From Dyadobacter sp. 3J3 (GTDB lineage: Bacteria > Bacteroidota > Bacteroidia > Cytophagales > Spirosomataceae): a stretch of DNA of 64,000 nucleotides. The stretch spans positions 62,001-126,000 of the forward strand of contig NZ_VTOL01000001.1 of NCBI RefSeq assembly GCF_009801115.1, in the 5' to 3' direction. This document shows positions 52,236-61,289 of the stretch, in pieces. The notes beneath the pieces were generated by a model, which ran no database searches, was not told the DNA's origin, and saw nothing but the letters and a program-made list of their open reading frames with translations. A program made the translations under genes and the position numbers. Within the stretch, counting starts at the first letter, position 1, and every line of letters begins with the position of its first letter.

Positions 52236-53819
52236 TTATTTCAACAACCACATGATACCGTTTACGTCATCGACATTATTGTATTGGGTAATGGCTGAAT
52301 TGTAATTCGCCGTATTAGCCGACTGTTCTGCCGCCTGATACTTGTAGCGCATAGCGATTTTACCATTATTACCTGTCCCTACACCCGTTTTGAAAACCGG
52401 AATGCCCGTTCTGCGCCAGTTGAAATAGGCCTCCAAACCACTGTTCAGATAAAAGGCGATGTATTTTTGCTCTAAAATCTGTTTTAAACCAGCATCATTA
52501 TTTCCTGCATATTTAACTGTTGCCTGAGCATAATACGCATCATAATCAACATTAACCGTTGAAGAAACATAAGGACCAGCAACGGGCACACCCAACGGAA
52601 GAGAATAAACCGTCATCGAGCCTTTTGCCGGGATCGAATAAAAACTCATTGATGCTTTGATACCTGCATTATAATATGCTTCCGCATCTCCCAAAGGTCC
52701 TTTTGTAATCCATCCATGGTTAATGGCTTCGGCGATATTAAAACACATTTCTGTGAATCCGATGATCGCGGTTGTTTCTCCCGTATATCCTGAATAATAC
52801 CGGTACCGGTTGATATAACTCAAAACACCACCGCCATTCTGGCTCGCCAAAGCGCCCATATCCAGTCCGATATCTCCACCTTTGAAAGATGAAAAGTCGG
52901 TAGGACTTCCACCGGCTGTAACCAAACCCGGAGCAGGATCCGTGGTAATAAAAACGCGTGGATCTTTGCGATCCGTCAATAAACTTACATAAGTAGAAGT
53001 ACTGTTGTTCAAGGCACCGTTTGCAAAAGTTTCCTTATTTAGCGGATAACGATTGGTAGGGTTCAGCCACGTATATTTCAATTCATTGGCACTTGTCAGC
53101 ATGATAGGATATTTTACCGGATCGTTGATGATCATGGCAAATTGCTGAGTAACATTCAAATCAGCGTCGGTAGTCGCCTTTTTGCTCAAATGAATCAGCA
53201 AACGCAGACGGAAAGTGTTGACCACTTTTTGCCATGCTGCCAAACTGTTTGAGAAATACATATCACCCGTTAAAGTCACATCGTTTTTTGCGATTAATTG
53301 GGTAAGATCCGCATTTGCTTCTTCCAACATTGTCAGGCTGTTTTGGAAAACAGTTTTCTGAGAATCATATTTCGGCATCAAAGCCGTTGCTCCCTGCAAG
53401 GCTTCCGACATAGGAATATCTCCCGTTTCAAGGCTCATTTTTGTAAAATAATAAGCTCTGAAAAACTTGCCTAATGCGTGGTATGGATTCAAATCAGCTG
53501 CTCCGGAAACCGTCGCCTGTTTTTCCATATTGACAACATTGGTCAGCGTACCGTACAATTGGCTGCCCGCTCCAAAATTGTATTGATTATTTCCAAAGTA
53601 GGAATTGTTCTGTAACTGATACTGATTCGTGCGGTCAAGCTGTCCACCCGGCGATTCAAGCATCGTGTTCAAAACCTGGTTGAACAAAAGGGATGCAGGT
53701 ACATCCGTTGGTTTGTTTGGATTAACGTAGAGATCATCAAAACTTTCCTGACAACCTGTTCCCAGCGACACCAGCAATGCCAATGTTACTATTTGCTTTA
53801 TATATCTTTTCATTTTCAA
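52236..53819 (-). CDS. SusD/RagB-type nutrient-binding outer-membrane lipoprotein
   Basis: The 527-residue protein has a lipoprotein signal with Cys23 (VSLGTGCQ) followed by the SusD-like start ESFDDLYVNPNKPTDVPASL. The rest fits the SusD-like_2 group: helical TPR framework with FRAYYFTKMSLETGDIPMSEA, and the final YIAFYLNSGLEAYFNWRRTG. Such proteins cap the SusC channel and bind the substrate. With SusC, 8 bp away, it forms a TonB-dependent importer. The partner enzymes downstream are GDPDs, not glycosidases. Confidence 0.92.
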   Translation of the reverse strand: MKMKRYIKQIVTLALLVSLGTGCQESFDDLYVNPNKPTDVPASLLFNQVLNTMLESPGGQLDRTNQYQLQNNSYFGNNQYNFGAGSQLYGTLTNVVNMEKQATVSGAADLNPYHALGKFFRAYYFTKMSLETGDIPMSEALQGATALMPKYDSQKTVFQNSLTMLEEANADLTQLIAKNDVTLTGDMYFSNSLAAWQKVVNTFRLRLLIHLSKKATTDADLNVTQQFAMIINDPVKYPIMLTSANELKYTWLNPTNRYPLNKETFANGALNNSTSTYVSLLTDRKDPRVFITTDPAPGLVTAGGSPTDFSSFKGGDIGLDMGALASQNGGGVLSYINRYRYYSGYTGETTAIIGFTEMCFNIAEAINHGWITKGPLGDAEAYYNAGIKASMSFYSIPAKGSMTVYSLPLGVPVAGPYVSSTVNVDYDAYYAQATVKYAGNNDAGLKQILEQKYIAFYLNSGLEAYFNWRRTGIPVFKTGVGTGNNGKIAMRYKYQAAEQSANTANYNSAITQYNNVDDVNGIMWLLK

Positions 53820-53826
53820 ATCTTAA

Positions 53827-56800
53827 TTAAAACACAATGTTTAAGTTCACTCCGTAACGGCGTGTCGTAGGCGTTTGCAGGCCGGATGCCGAACTTGCTC
53901 CGTTAAATTGCTCTACATCAATACCTTTATACTTATTTCCTTTATAAAAATACAAAAGGTTACGTCCAAGAACTGAAACAGAAACTTTATTGATAAACGT
54001 GCCTTGCAACCAGCTTTGTGGCAGGTTATAGCCGATAACGACTTCACGAAGTTTCGCGTAGGTTTTGCTCGTCAACATACCTTCCTGAATTTGTCCATAA
54101 TACTGAGTCGCCCAGGTTTGTACGGTACTGGTTGATGTATTTTTTGCAAATTTCAAGTCCGAATAGTTGGTTACATTTCCAAGGTTATCGTATTTAATCG
54201 CCACTTCATTGGAAACCTGGACACCATCACCAACGTAAGTTCCTTTGTAATTACTAACCCCTGCATTTGTATCATCATCCAATCGTGATTTCCCCAGAGC
54301 TCCCTGAACTGTTGCTGCGTTCGCACCACCCTGCATCGTCAGAGAATACAGACGGTTTGAAATAATACCACCTACGCTTCCGTCAAACTGGAAACTCATG
54401 GTCATGTTTCTGTATTTGAATCTGTTGTTGACCGACCACATGTAATCCGCATTCATATATCCCAGAAACTGGTTGATCGGATTTTTCAAAGGTTTTCCAC
54501 CCGCGTCATAAACAATTTGTCCATCCGGCGATTTTACGAAACCTGTTGAATAAAGTTTATCGGTACGATCACCTTTTTTGAAGAAAGTATTGTAGTTGCT
54601 CTGTCCCGGAGGCAGTTCACTGTAAACTTCTTTAAACGTTGACCAGTTTGCCATCACATCCCAGGAGAAATTTTCTCTTTTAACCGGCGTACCGTTCAAA
54701 GAAATCTCAATACCATTTTTCTTTGTTTTCAATGCATTGATATAATACGAAGCGTAACCAGTTGAAGGAGAAATGGCATTGGCCAAAATTCTCGGCCCGT
54801 CGATATACTGGAACACCGTAGCACTCAATCCTAAACGGTTTGCAAGAAAACGCATGTCAATACCTTCTTCAAAAGTTTTACGGTTGAAAGTTTTGATATT
54901 CGGATCATAAATACTTCCAGAAGAATTTGCGGCTGTAACGTTATTGTAAGGCTTGCTGGTTGAATAAACAGCCTGCAAAGAATAATCCGGACCTCCGTAT
55001 GGGCTCAAATAATTGTTTCCATATTGAGAAAATGCAGTGGTTAAAGTTCCTGCTGTTGAACCCGATAATGTGGTATACACATTGAAAGGCGTTGCGCCAA
55101 TCTGGGTTGCGGTAGCATCACCGTGAACGGTTGCGAACGATCCGCGCACTTTCAGGAAGGAAATAATTTCAGGAATTTTGATATAATCTGAGATCACAGA
55201 AGCTCCTGAAACGCTTGGATAAAAATATACATTGCTTCCGTTTGGCAAAGCAGACGACTTGTCTACCCGGCCCGTTGCCGAAATCGTTGCGTATTTCCCA
55301 ATCGAGGCATCCAAAGAAGCGTAAGAACTGATCACACGCATTTTTGAATTAAAATTGTTTGTCATCAACTGGTTCAAACTGTTGTTGAAGTTGTAGACAT
55401 TCGGAATAACCAGGTAATCCGTCGATGTAAAGTTTGAGTTGTAATTAAAGTTACGAAGACTACCTCCCACCAAACCGGAAAGGTTGATCAAACGGCCAAT
55501 GTTATAATTGTAGTTAACCTGCACATCCGTATTGTTCTCAAACATATTACGTCTGTCTTCACGATAATCGCCCTGCCCCAAAGTTCTTGCATAGGTAAAT
55601 GCACCCCATGGCATTTTCTCAGAACGGAACAGCGAATAAGTTGTGATTTGCGAGCGACCGGTAACGTTTAAATGTTCATCCAGCTTGTAATTCAGCGACA
55701 TATATCCGTTAATATCCGTTTTGTCATGACCGCGTTTCCAGTCTTCCACCATCATCCACGGGTTGTTATAATGCACGTGCTCAGGGAAAACGATTTTTAC
55801 ATTTTTCTGGCCTGGCTGCCATTTTCCACGAATATCCGGCGCATCCACATTCCATTCATCACCTGTCCATACCGATAAATTGTAAATCAAACTATTGGGT
55901 CCGTACGTTACATCCGGCACATTGTCTGAATATGTTTTGTTAAAATTCACGTTGGCATTGAAAGTCAGACGTTTGCTTAACTGATAGGAAGCTGTTGTAT
56001 TGAAATTCAAAACACGCACGCCGGTATTCGGTACAATTCCTTTTTGATTGGAGTGCGACAAAGAAAAACGCAAGGCATATTTATCTCCCGAAGCGGATAA
56101 GTTGATATTGTTTGTCGTCTGAAATCCTGCACGTAAAAAACGATCCAGATTGCTTTTTCCATCCAGATAACCACGGTTTACATAAGGCTCAGGTTTGATA
56201 TGACCTTTGTATGTTAAATCACCAAAAGTAGTTGTGTAAGTCTGATCCGGCGTGTAGGCTCCGTCATATTGTGGAAGCAACTGACCTTTGAATTTTGGCC
56301 CCCAAAGCTGATACTGAGCATCTTGCAAACCTCCGCCAAAACCATCTGCAAAAGCATATTGTCCGTACATACCGCCACCATATTCATGCTGTGTATTCGG
56401 AACCGCGATAAATCCTTTATCAACCGAGTTCGTAGAATTGAATTCAACGGTGAAACCTTTCTTTTTTCCGGCCTTTTTTGTGGTGATCAAAATCGCACCG
56501 TATTGTGCGCGGCTACCATATAATGCAGCGGCGGCCGGTCCTTTCAAAACTGTATACGTTTCAATATCATCCGGACTGATATTCCAGGTATCCGAGCTGA
56601 TTGGCACACCATCAACTACATAAAGCGAAATCTGATTTCCTCTCAATAATAAGGAAGGTGAACCCAATAATTCCGGGTTCATGGCTACTGAAAGTCCGGC
56701 TACTTTTCCAGTCAAACCTGTGATCGGATTTGAATCTCTGGCTTTTACTAAATCTTCCCCTTTCACTTCCTGAACCGCGTAACCAATACGTTTCACTTCT

Positions 56801-57198
56801 TTTTTGACCCCCAAAGCTGTCACCACAACTTCTTCCAGATTTGCAGAAGACGGATTTAGTTTAACATCCAGTTTATTATCAGTAGCCGGGTGGATCAAAA
56901 ATCCATTCACTACCTGCTTTTCAAAACCGATATAACTAAATGTCAAATCGTAAGCCGATCCTTCACGAAGATTATTAAAGATAAAATTCCCGTCGATATC
57001 CGAGGTTGTACCACGCGTTTCAGCATTGACAGCTTCTTTCAAAATGATAGAAACACCGATAAGCGGCTGTCCTCTTTCGTCCAGAACGCTCCCTTTCATT
57101 TGGGACGTTTGAGCAAATGCAGAAAATGAAGAAACCAGAGCCAACGCACTGATCCACCACTTAAACTGACTTGTAAATTTTTGTAAGGTTTTTTTCAT
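53827..57198 (-). CDS. SusC/RagA-type TonB-dependent outer-membrane transporter
   Basis: The 1123-residue protein has a signal peptide (ending SAFAQ), an N-terminal carboxypeptidase-regulatory-like domain (GSVLDERGQPLIGVSIILK), the TonB plug (LEEVVVTALGVKKEVKRIGY, with LLLRGNQISLYVVDGVP) and a 22-strand barrel ending RRYGVNLNIVF. SusC proteins import large or charged molecules handed over by SusD, using energy from TonB. It heads the susC-susD-GDPD-GDPD gene group. A palindrome lies in the presumed promoter about 215 nt upstream. The substrate is inferred from the enzymes: a glycerophosphodiester or phospholipid head group. Confidence 0.95.
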   Translation of the reverse strand: MKKTLQKFTSQFKWWISALALVSSFSAFAQTSQMKGSVLDERGQPLIGVSIILKEAVNAETRGTTSDIDGNFIFNNLREGSAYDLTFSYIGFEKQVVNGFLIHPATDNKLDVKLNPSSANLEEVVVTALGVKKEVKRIGYAVQEVKGEDLVKARDSNPITGLTGKVAGLSVAMNPELLGSPSLLLRGNQISLYVVDGVPISSDTWNISPDDIETYTVLKGPAAAALYGSRAQYGAILITTKKAGKKKGFTVEFNSTNSVDKGFIAVPNTQHEYGGGMYGQYAFADGFGGGLQDAQYQLWGPKFKGQLLPQYDGAYTPDQTYTTTFGDLTYKGHIKPEPYVNRGYLDGKSNLDRFLRAGFQTTNNINLSASGDKYALRFSLSHSNQKGIVPNTGVRVLNFNTTASYQLSKRLTFNANVNFNKTYSDNVPDVTYGPNSLIYNLSVWTGDEWNVDAPDIRGKWQPGQKNVKIVFPEHVHYNNPWMMVEDWKRGHDKTDINGYMSLNYKLDEHLNVTGRSQITTYSLFRSEKMPWGAFTYARTLGQGDYREDRRNMFENNTDVQVNYNYNIGRLINLSGLVGGSLRNFNYNSNFTSTDYLVIPNVYNFNNSLNQLMTNNFNSKMRVISSYASLDASIGKYATISATGRVDKSSALPNGSNVYFYPSVSGASVISDYIKIPEIISFLKVRGSFATVHGDATATQIGATPFNVYTTLSGSTAGTLTTAFSQYGNNYLSPYGGPDYSLQAVYSTSKPYNNVTAANSSGSIYDPNIKTFNRKTFEEGIDMRFLANRLGLSATVFQYIDGPRILANAISPSTGYASYYINALKTKKNGIEISLNGTPVKRENFSWDVMANWSTFKEVYSELPPGQSNYNTFFKKGDRTDKLYSTGFVKSPDGQIVYDAGGKPLKNPINQFLGYMNADYMWSVNNRFKYRNMTMSFQFDGSVGGIISNRLYSLTMQGGANAATVQGALGKSRLDDDTNAGVSNYKGTYVGDGVQVSNEVAIKYDNLGNVTNYSDLKFAKNTSTSTVQTWATQYYGQIQEGMLTSKTYAKLREVVIGYNLPQSWLQGTFINKVSVSVLGRNLLYFYKGNKYKGIDVEQFNGASSASGLQTPTTRRYGVNLNIVF

Positions 57199-57636
57199 AA
57201 AATGTTTTAGTGAAAATTAGGGCAATACTTTTCCAGCCCACATTTTGTGGGGTAAAAATTATTATTTCAGATTTAGGTGAGTAATGTCCGGGTTTTACCG
57301 AACACGCTTTTTGAATGGTGTCTTGCCTTTTAAAAGAATGGTTTTACTTTTTTACCGCCAGATTATTTTGAGGAATTATCAATATGTAACCATGTTTAAC
57401 ACGGTGCAAATGTACATGTTTGAACATGTGCAAAATGTTAAAATCGTGCCGGAAATGTTATGAAATTGTTAGCAAAAAAAGCTCATTCAAATAAGTTAAA
57501 TGATACCTTTAAATAATCCAAAACAAGCAATACTGACCCAAAACCCTAATATTGGATTTAAAATAATTAGTAAAACGGTGGATTACAGAATTTTTACTTT
57601 ATCTATATAAAGCCGAAAATCAAACCCAAATTGAGT
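57199..57636. other. Intergenic region upstream of susC
   Basis: The 438-bp gap between divergent genes contains a CCCACA-TTT-TGTGGG hairpin in the susC leader (57238-57252) and the promoter/palindrome at 57407-57433. Otherwise it is AT-rich with no plausible gene. Confidence 0.5.
57407..57433 (-). promoter_or_regulatory. Candidate susC promoter with perfect palindrome
   Basis: On the minus strand TACATTTG (57407-57414) matches the -7 consensus and TTG (57431-57433) could be the -33 box, though the 16-bp spacing is a little short. The space between is filled by ACATGTT-TG-AACATGT (57414-57429), a perfect 7-2-7 palindrome positioned like an operator. Confidence 0.45.
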
Positions 57637-58113
57637 ATGCGTATTACCAAAACATTTACTGTTATATTTCTTTTTTGTCTTGTTGTCACTTTTGTAAGCT
57701 GTAACAATTCTGCAGGTGACGCAAAAGAGGCGACGGAAAGATTACTTAATACGGACAAATGGCTAATAAGTGAAATTGACGCCAATGATGCGCCGGTTTT
57801 TAAAGACGGAAAACTGGTTCAACAATTCGGCGGACCGAGTTTTGAAAGATATATGGAAAACGTGCGGTTTAATAAGGACGGCACTTTTACAGGTTATTTC
57901 AAAGGCGAAACAAACCCGATGACTTTGAAGTGGAAAACAAATGACAAAAATATTACCGTTTTTTCAGCTGATTCAGCTGCGGCAAAAGGTGGAGAATGGA
58001 CGATTGATCCATCCGACGTTTTCAAAGGTTCATTCAGTATGAAAACACAGAGCACGGCTTACAACTATCCGCAAATGACAAGAGTTGAACTGAAATTTAA
58101 AAAGGCAGAGTAA
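57637..58113 (+). CDS. Hypothetical lipoprotein, lipocalin-like
   Basis: The start is set at the ATG at 57637 (MRITKTFTVIFLFCLVVTFVSC); a TTG two codons upstream is less likely. The 158-residue protein has a lipobox with CNNSAGD after the cleavage site. The body resembles the lipocalin-like/DUF4488-type fold common in Bacteroidota: TDKWLISEIDANDAPVFKDG, FNKDGTFTGYFKGE and EWTIDPSDVFKGSFSM. It may bind a small hydrophobic ligand, but no function is established. It converges on the DUF1080 gene, 7 bp away. Confidence 0.7.
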   Translation: MRITKTFTVIFLFCLVVTFVSCNNSAGDAKEATERLLNTDKWLISEIDANDAPVFKDGKLVQQFGGPSFERYMENVRFNKDGTFTGYFKGETNPMTLKWKTNDKNITVFSADSAAAKGGEWTIDPSDVFKGSFSMKTQSTAYNYPQMTRVELKFKKAE

Positions 58114-58120
58114 GGAAAAG

Positions 58121-58750
58121 TCAGAGTTCCTGGATCCAAAGATCCTTATAAGCAACCTGTGCTTTCCCGCCGCCATGAATTTGCAGACCTATCAGTCCGC
58201 TTTGAGGTATGGATTGATCTTGTTCCGTATAATCTACGGTTTGCGTTCCATTCAGCAGAATCCGGATATGGCGGTTTTCACATTTAACTTCATACTCATT
58301 CCAGTCGCCAGGTTTTAATATTTTTTTTATCAGTATTGAATCCGGAGCGATCAGCGTTTTGTTCCGGCGGGATTCGTCATATAAACTTGCCCAGTATCCG
58401 TCTCCCAAATCCGCCTGGTAACCGACCATTTCATAATCCGGTTTTTCAGCATGTTTGCTTCTGAATTGTACGCCGGTATTAATAAATCCTTCCGTTCCGG
58501 TCAGTTTGAATTTAACTTTCAGATCGAAATTGGCGTAAGTTCTTTTTGTACAAAGAAAAAAATTATGCGGAACAGTTTCCGTTAAAGATCCTCCAATGAT
58601 GGTTCCGTTTTCGATGCGCCAGGTTTTTGCTGTATCACCTTCCCATCCGTCAAAATTTTTACCATTAAAAAGATTCTTCTGTTTCGCTTCCGGAGAAATT
58701 ATGAAAGCGGCCAGGAACAAAAAGGCGAAAGGAAGAAAATATCGGATCAT
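58121..58750 (-). CDS. Secreted DUF1080 (3-keto-disaccharide hydrolase-like) protein
   Basis: The 209-residue protein has a signal peptide and the DUF1080 (concanavalin-like) fold: LFNGKNFDGWEGD, GTIIGGSL, FINTGVQFRSKH and GLIGLQIHGGGKAQVAYKDLWI are hallmark segments. Some members hydrolyse 3-keto-glycosides; others are presumed carbohydrate binders. No dehydrogenase that would generate a 3-keto sugar is nearby. It converges on the lipoprotein gene. Confidence 0.88.
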   Translation of the reverse strand: MIRYFLPFAFLFLAAFIISPEAKQKNLFNGKNFDGWEGDTAKTWRIENGTIIGGSLTETVPHNFFLCTKRTYANFDLKVKFKLTGTEGFINTGVQFRSKHAEKPDYEMVGYQADLGDGYWASLYDESRRNKTLIAPDSILIKKILKPGDWNEYEVKCENRHIRILLNGTQTVDYTEQDQSIPQSGLIGLQIHGGGKAQVAYKDLWIQEL

Positions 58751-58886
58751 AAATTCAGTCGATTGTCGGTCAGCTTATAAAAGCATCAACGATAACATGT
58801 TATACCGTTTTGAAACTGGAAATTTCGAAATCCATTTCGCTGTGAATTGGGTAGACCGTCAAAAATTTTAATAATCTCAAAAATCT

Positions 58887-58905
58887 GACAGCCGAAAGCC
58901 GACTG
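58887..58905. repeat. Fragment related to the egtB-egtD repeat
   Basis: CTGACAGCCGAAAGCCGACTGCCG-type sequence shares the words CTGACAGCC and AAAGC with the inverted repeat at 44680-44750. It lacks a complete second arm here. Confidence 0.35.
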
Positions 58906-58975
58906 CCGAAGTACCGTTTAAACCAAAAAAAAGGAAGACATGTATCCCCCTTTTTTCTCCCGTCTAAAATTACTA

Positions 58976-58992
58976 GCCTTCCCTCCGAAGGC
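58976..58992 (-). terminator. Weak terminator after the small secreted protein gene
   Basis: GCCTTC and GAAGGC form a 6-bp stem with a 5-nt loop, 12 nt past the stop codon of the gene at 59004-59261. The following minus-strand sequence is AT-rich with only a short T-run. Confidence 0.35.
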
Positions 58993-59003
58993 CGTACTCA
59001 AAA

Positions 59004-59261
59004 TTACTTTTTTGAATCGCTTTTCAATTTAAGCTCTACAATGTTTGCTTTTTGTGGCGCAGTGTAGTTATCGTTTTTAGTAACAATCGCTTTTTGTGGA
59101 GCTGGTGTTTCCAACGTAGGAACTGATTCTGGTAAAGCTTTACCAATTGTTGCAACAGTTGCTTTGTCTTCGTTAACTACGATATTTGAAGTTGCATTTG
59201 CATAACTAGTGATGGTCATTGCAATCATTGCAGCAGCCAAGATATTTTTTGTATTTTTCAT
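59004..59261 (-). CDS. Small secreted hypothetical protein
   Basis: The 85-residue protein has a signal peptide (ILAAAMIAMTITSYANAT) and a polar, Lys/Thr-rich mature part with no cysteines (VPTLETPAPQKAIVTKND). I recognise no family. Small Ala/Lys-rich secreted proteins like this are frequent in Cytophagales. The gene stands alone, with a TATATTTG box about 60 nt upstream of the start but poor -33 spacing. Confidence 0.6.
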   Translation of the reverse strand: MKNTKNILAAAMIAMTITSYANATSNIVVNEDKATVATIGKALPESVPTLETPAPQKAIVTKNDNYTAPQKANIVELKLKSDSKK

Positions 59262-59815
59262 TGTTGTATCTGTTTATTTTATTTTGATTGTGTGACTGTT
59301 AAATCATGCACAAATATAATACAATATTCTGATACAATGCGTTCATTGTACATTAGAACAAAATTAAATTCCGTTTGACATATTAAAACCAACTTAAAAA
59401 TAAAAGTATCTGGATTATTAATAATTGTACTAATCTAATATTTTTAATCTAAAAGAGCCATTCACGATCCACTGAATTCTGCGACGTTCTTCTGTGTTTG
59501 ATATAAATACTTTTAGCTTCAATTTCATGTCTAGTTTAAACCATTGATCATTGCATATTTAGTACGTAAAACAGAATATTCTATGGCTGTCATGTGGAAG
59601 ACAATTGTTTGGAGAAAATAAATTGAAAATATTTTTAAAAAATTTTAAAAATATGATTTAACGGTATTTACGCCGTCCATTTTTAGGTCACGAATCAGAA
59701 TTATCGTAAAAAATATCTTAATTTCGAAGCAAGAGAAATCTGTTTATTTAAACTACTTTACAAAATATTTATCGACTTATTGGGATATCGGGATTTTCCG
59801 ATATAACTTTGTATT
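59262..59815. other. Long intergenic region upstream of the ArsR gene
   Basis: The 554-bp AT-rich gap holds no plausible gene. Its right end contains the ArsR promoter/operator; its left end contains the probable leader of the 85-residue secreted protein. The middle shows only A/T runs and no clear inverted repeat. Confidence 0.5.
59780..59811 (+). promoter_or_regulatory. arsR-family promoter with overlapping operator
   Basis: TTG (59780-59782) and TAACTTTG (59804-59811) are 21 bp apart, matching the Bacteroidota consensus. Between them ATATCGG (59785-59791) and CCGATAT (59798-59804) form a perfect 7-6-7 inverted repeat, typical of an ArsR operator. The -7 box ends 4 nt before the ATG at 59816, so the transcript should be leaderless or nearly so. 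Confidence 0.75.
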
Positions 59816-60109
59816 ATGGATCAGGTAGAAATCTTCAAAGCGCTATCAAACAAGTCCCGACTGGAAATTCTTAACTGGCTTAAAAATCCGGAATTGCATT
59901 TCTCAGCTGAACATCAGAATTCTTCGGGCGTTTGTGTGGGAATTATTCAGGAAAAATCAGGATTGACACAATCCACCATTTCTGAATACTTAACCATCTT
60001 AAAACGAGCAGGTTTGATAGAAGCGACGCGCTCGGGACAGTGGACTTATTACAAAAGAAATGAAGAAGCTTTCGCCGCTTTGAGCAAATTGATCGAATCC
60101 GAAATATAA
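59816..60109 (+). CDS. ArsR-family transcriptional repressor
   Basis: The 97-residue protein is a winged-helix ArsR regulator. Its helix-turn-helix is seen in SGLTQSTISEYLTILKRAGLIEA followed by the wing SGQWTYYKRN. It has one cysteine (C40, in SSGVCVGII) and lacks the ELCVCDL metal motif, so it is probably not a metal sensor; a thiol-reactive or redox signal is possible. It precedes an Old Yellow Enzyme gene by 20 bp and most likely represses both by binding the inverted repeat in its own promoter. Confidence 0.9.
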   Translation: MDQVEIFKALSNKSRLEILNWLKNPELHFSAEHQNSSGVCVGIIQEKSGLTQSTISEYLTILKRAGLIEATRSGQWTYYKRNEEAFAALSKLIESEI

Positions 60110-60129
60110 CTTATCATAAATCGAAAAGT

Positions 60130-61230
60130 ATGAGTTCTGAACAATTATTCAAGCCATTCAGCTTGAAGTCTTTAAATATTAAAAACCGCATTGTGATGGC
60201 TCCAATGACGCGTTCTTTTTCGCCAAATGGCATCCCTACTGCCGATGTTGCATCTTATTATAGTAGAAGAGCTGCAGCACAAGTTGGATTGATACTTTCA
60301 GAAGGAACTGTAATTGACCGTCCTTCTTCTTCCAATGATGCAAACATTCCTCATTTTTATGGCACAGCAGCATTAGCTGGCTGGAAAAATGTTATTGATG
60401 GTGTACATGCGGAAGGCGGAAGTATGGGGCCGCAGATCTGGCACATGGGTGTGATGGCAAATCATCATTCGGGATGGAAGCCATCGGTGCCTTTTGAAGG
60501 ACCTTCGGAATACAATAACCCGAATCTTAAAAACGGTGTCGCCATGACCGAAGCTGATATTGCTGATACAATTCTGGCATTTGGCCGCGCTGCTGCCGAT
60601 GCGAAAAAACTTGGGTTTGATTGTGTAGAAATCCATGGTGCACACGGATATCTTATCGACCAGTTTTTCTGGGACGCGACAAATAACCGAACCGATCAAT
60701 ATGGTGGAAAAACATTGGCAGAACGCAGTCGTTTTGCTGTTGAGGTTGTAAAAGAAGTAAGAAAACAAGTAGGTGAAGATTTCGCCATTATCTTACGTCT
60801 TTCTCAATGGAAACCGGCTGATTATAATTTTCAACTCGCAAAAACGCCGGAAGAAATGGAATCTTGGCTGCTACCGCTTTCAGAAGCCGGTGTAGATATT
60901 TTCCATTGTTCGCAACGCCGTTTCTGGGAGCCTGAATTTGAAGGATCTGACTTGAACTTTGCGGGCTGGGCGAAAAAAATTACAGGGAAAGCTACGATCA
61001 CGGTAGGTTCAGTTGGCTTGAATGGTGAATTTCTAGCCGCGTTTGCCGGAGAAAGTTCTCAGCCAAGTTCACTGGATGAATTGTTACGTCGCTTCGATAG
61101 AGGAGATTTTGATCTTGTGGCTGTTGGCCGCCCTATTTTGGCTGATCCGCATTGGGTTGAAAAAATTAAAGAAAACAAAACAGAAGAACTCGTAGGATTT
61201 TCGAAAGAAGCACTTGGTGCTTTGTTGTAA
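60130..61230 (+). CDS. NADH:flavin oxidoreductase (Old Yellow Enzyme family)
   Basis: The 366-residue FMN-dependent enzyme reduces activated alkenes using NAD(P)H. Motifs include FKPFSLKSLNIKNRIVMAPMTR for FMN binding, CVEIHGAHGYLIDQFF with the substrate-binding His pair, NNRTDQYGG and the C-terminal DLVAVGRPILADPHWV. It is the second gene of an operon with the ArsR regulator, which suggests induction by reactive electrophiles such as enones or quinones. A terminator follows. Confidence 0.93.
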   Translation: MSSEQLFKPFSLKSLNIKNRIVMAPMTRSFSPNGIPTADVASYYSRRAAAQVGLILSEGTVIDRPSSSNDANIPHFYGTAALAGWKNVIDGVHAEGGSMGPQIWHMGVMANHHSGWKPSVPFEGPSEYNNPNLKNGVAMTEADIADTILAFGRAAADAKKLGFDCVEIHGAHGYLIDQFFWDATNNRTDQYGGKTLAERSRFAVEVVKEVRKQVGEDFAIILRLSQWKPADYNFQLAKTPEEMESWLLPLSEAGVDIFHCSQRRFWEPEFEGSDLNFAGWAKKITGKATITVGSVGLNGEFLAAFAGESSQPSSLDELLRRFDRGDFDLVAVGRPILADPHWVEKIKENKTEELVGFSKEALGALL

Positions 61231-61248
61231 ATCTTTTTGAATAAATTT

Positions 61249-61282
61249 AAAAATCCCGGCCCTACAAGGCTGGGATTTTTTG
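61249..61282 (+). terminator. Terminator after the OYE gene
   Basis: AAAAATCCC and GGGATTTTT pair, with an inner GGCC/GGC segment, and the stem runs into TTTTTTG. It lies 18 nt past the stop codon. Confidence 0.85.
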
Positions 61283-61289
61283 TGCCTTC

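Noticed and set aside
60373-60768. 131-codon minus-strand frame within the Old Yellow Enzyme gene
   Set aside because: It is opposite a highly conserved enzyme and shows no protein-like features.
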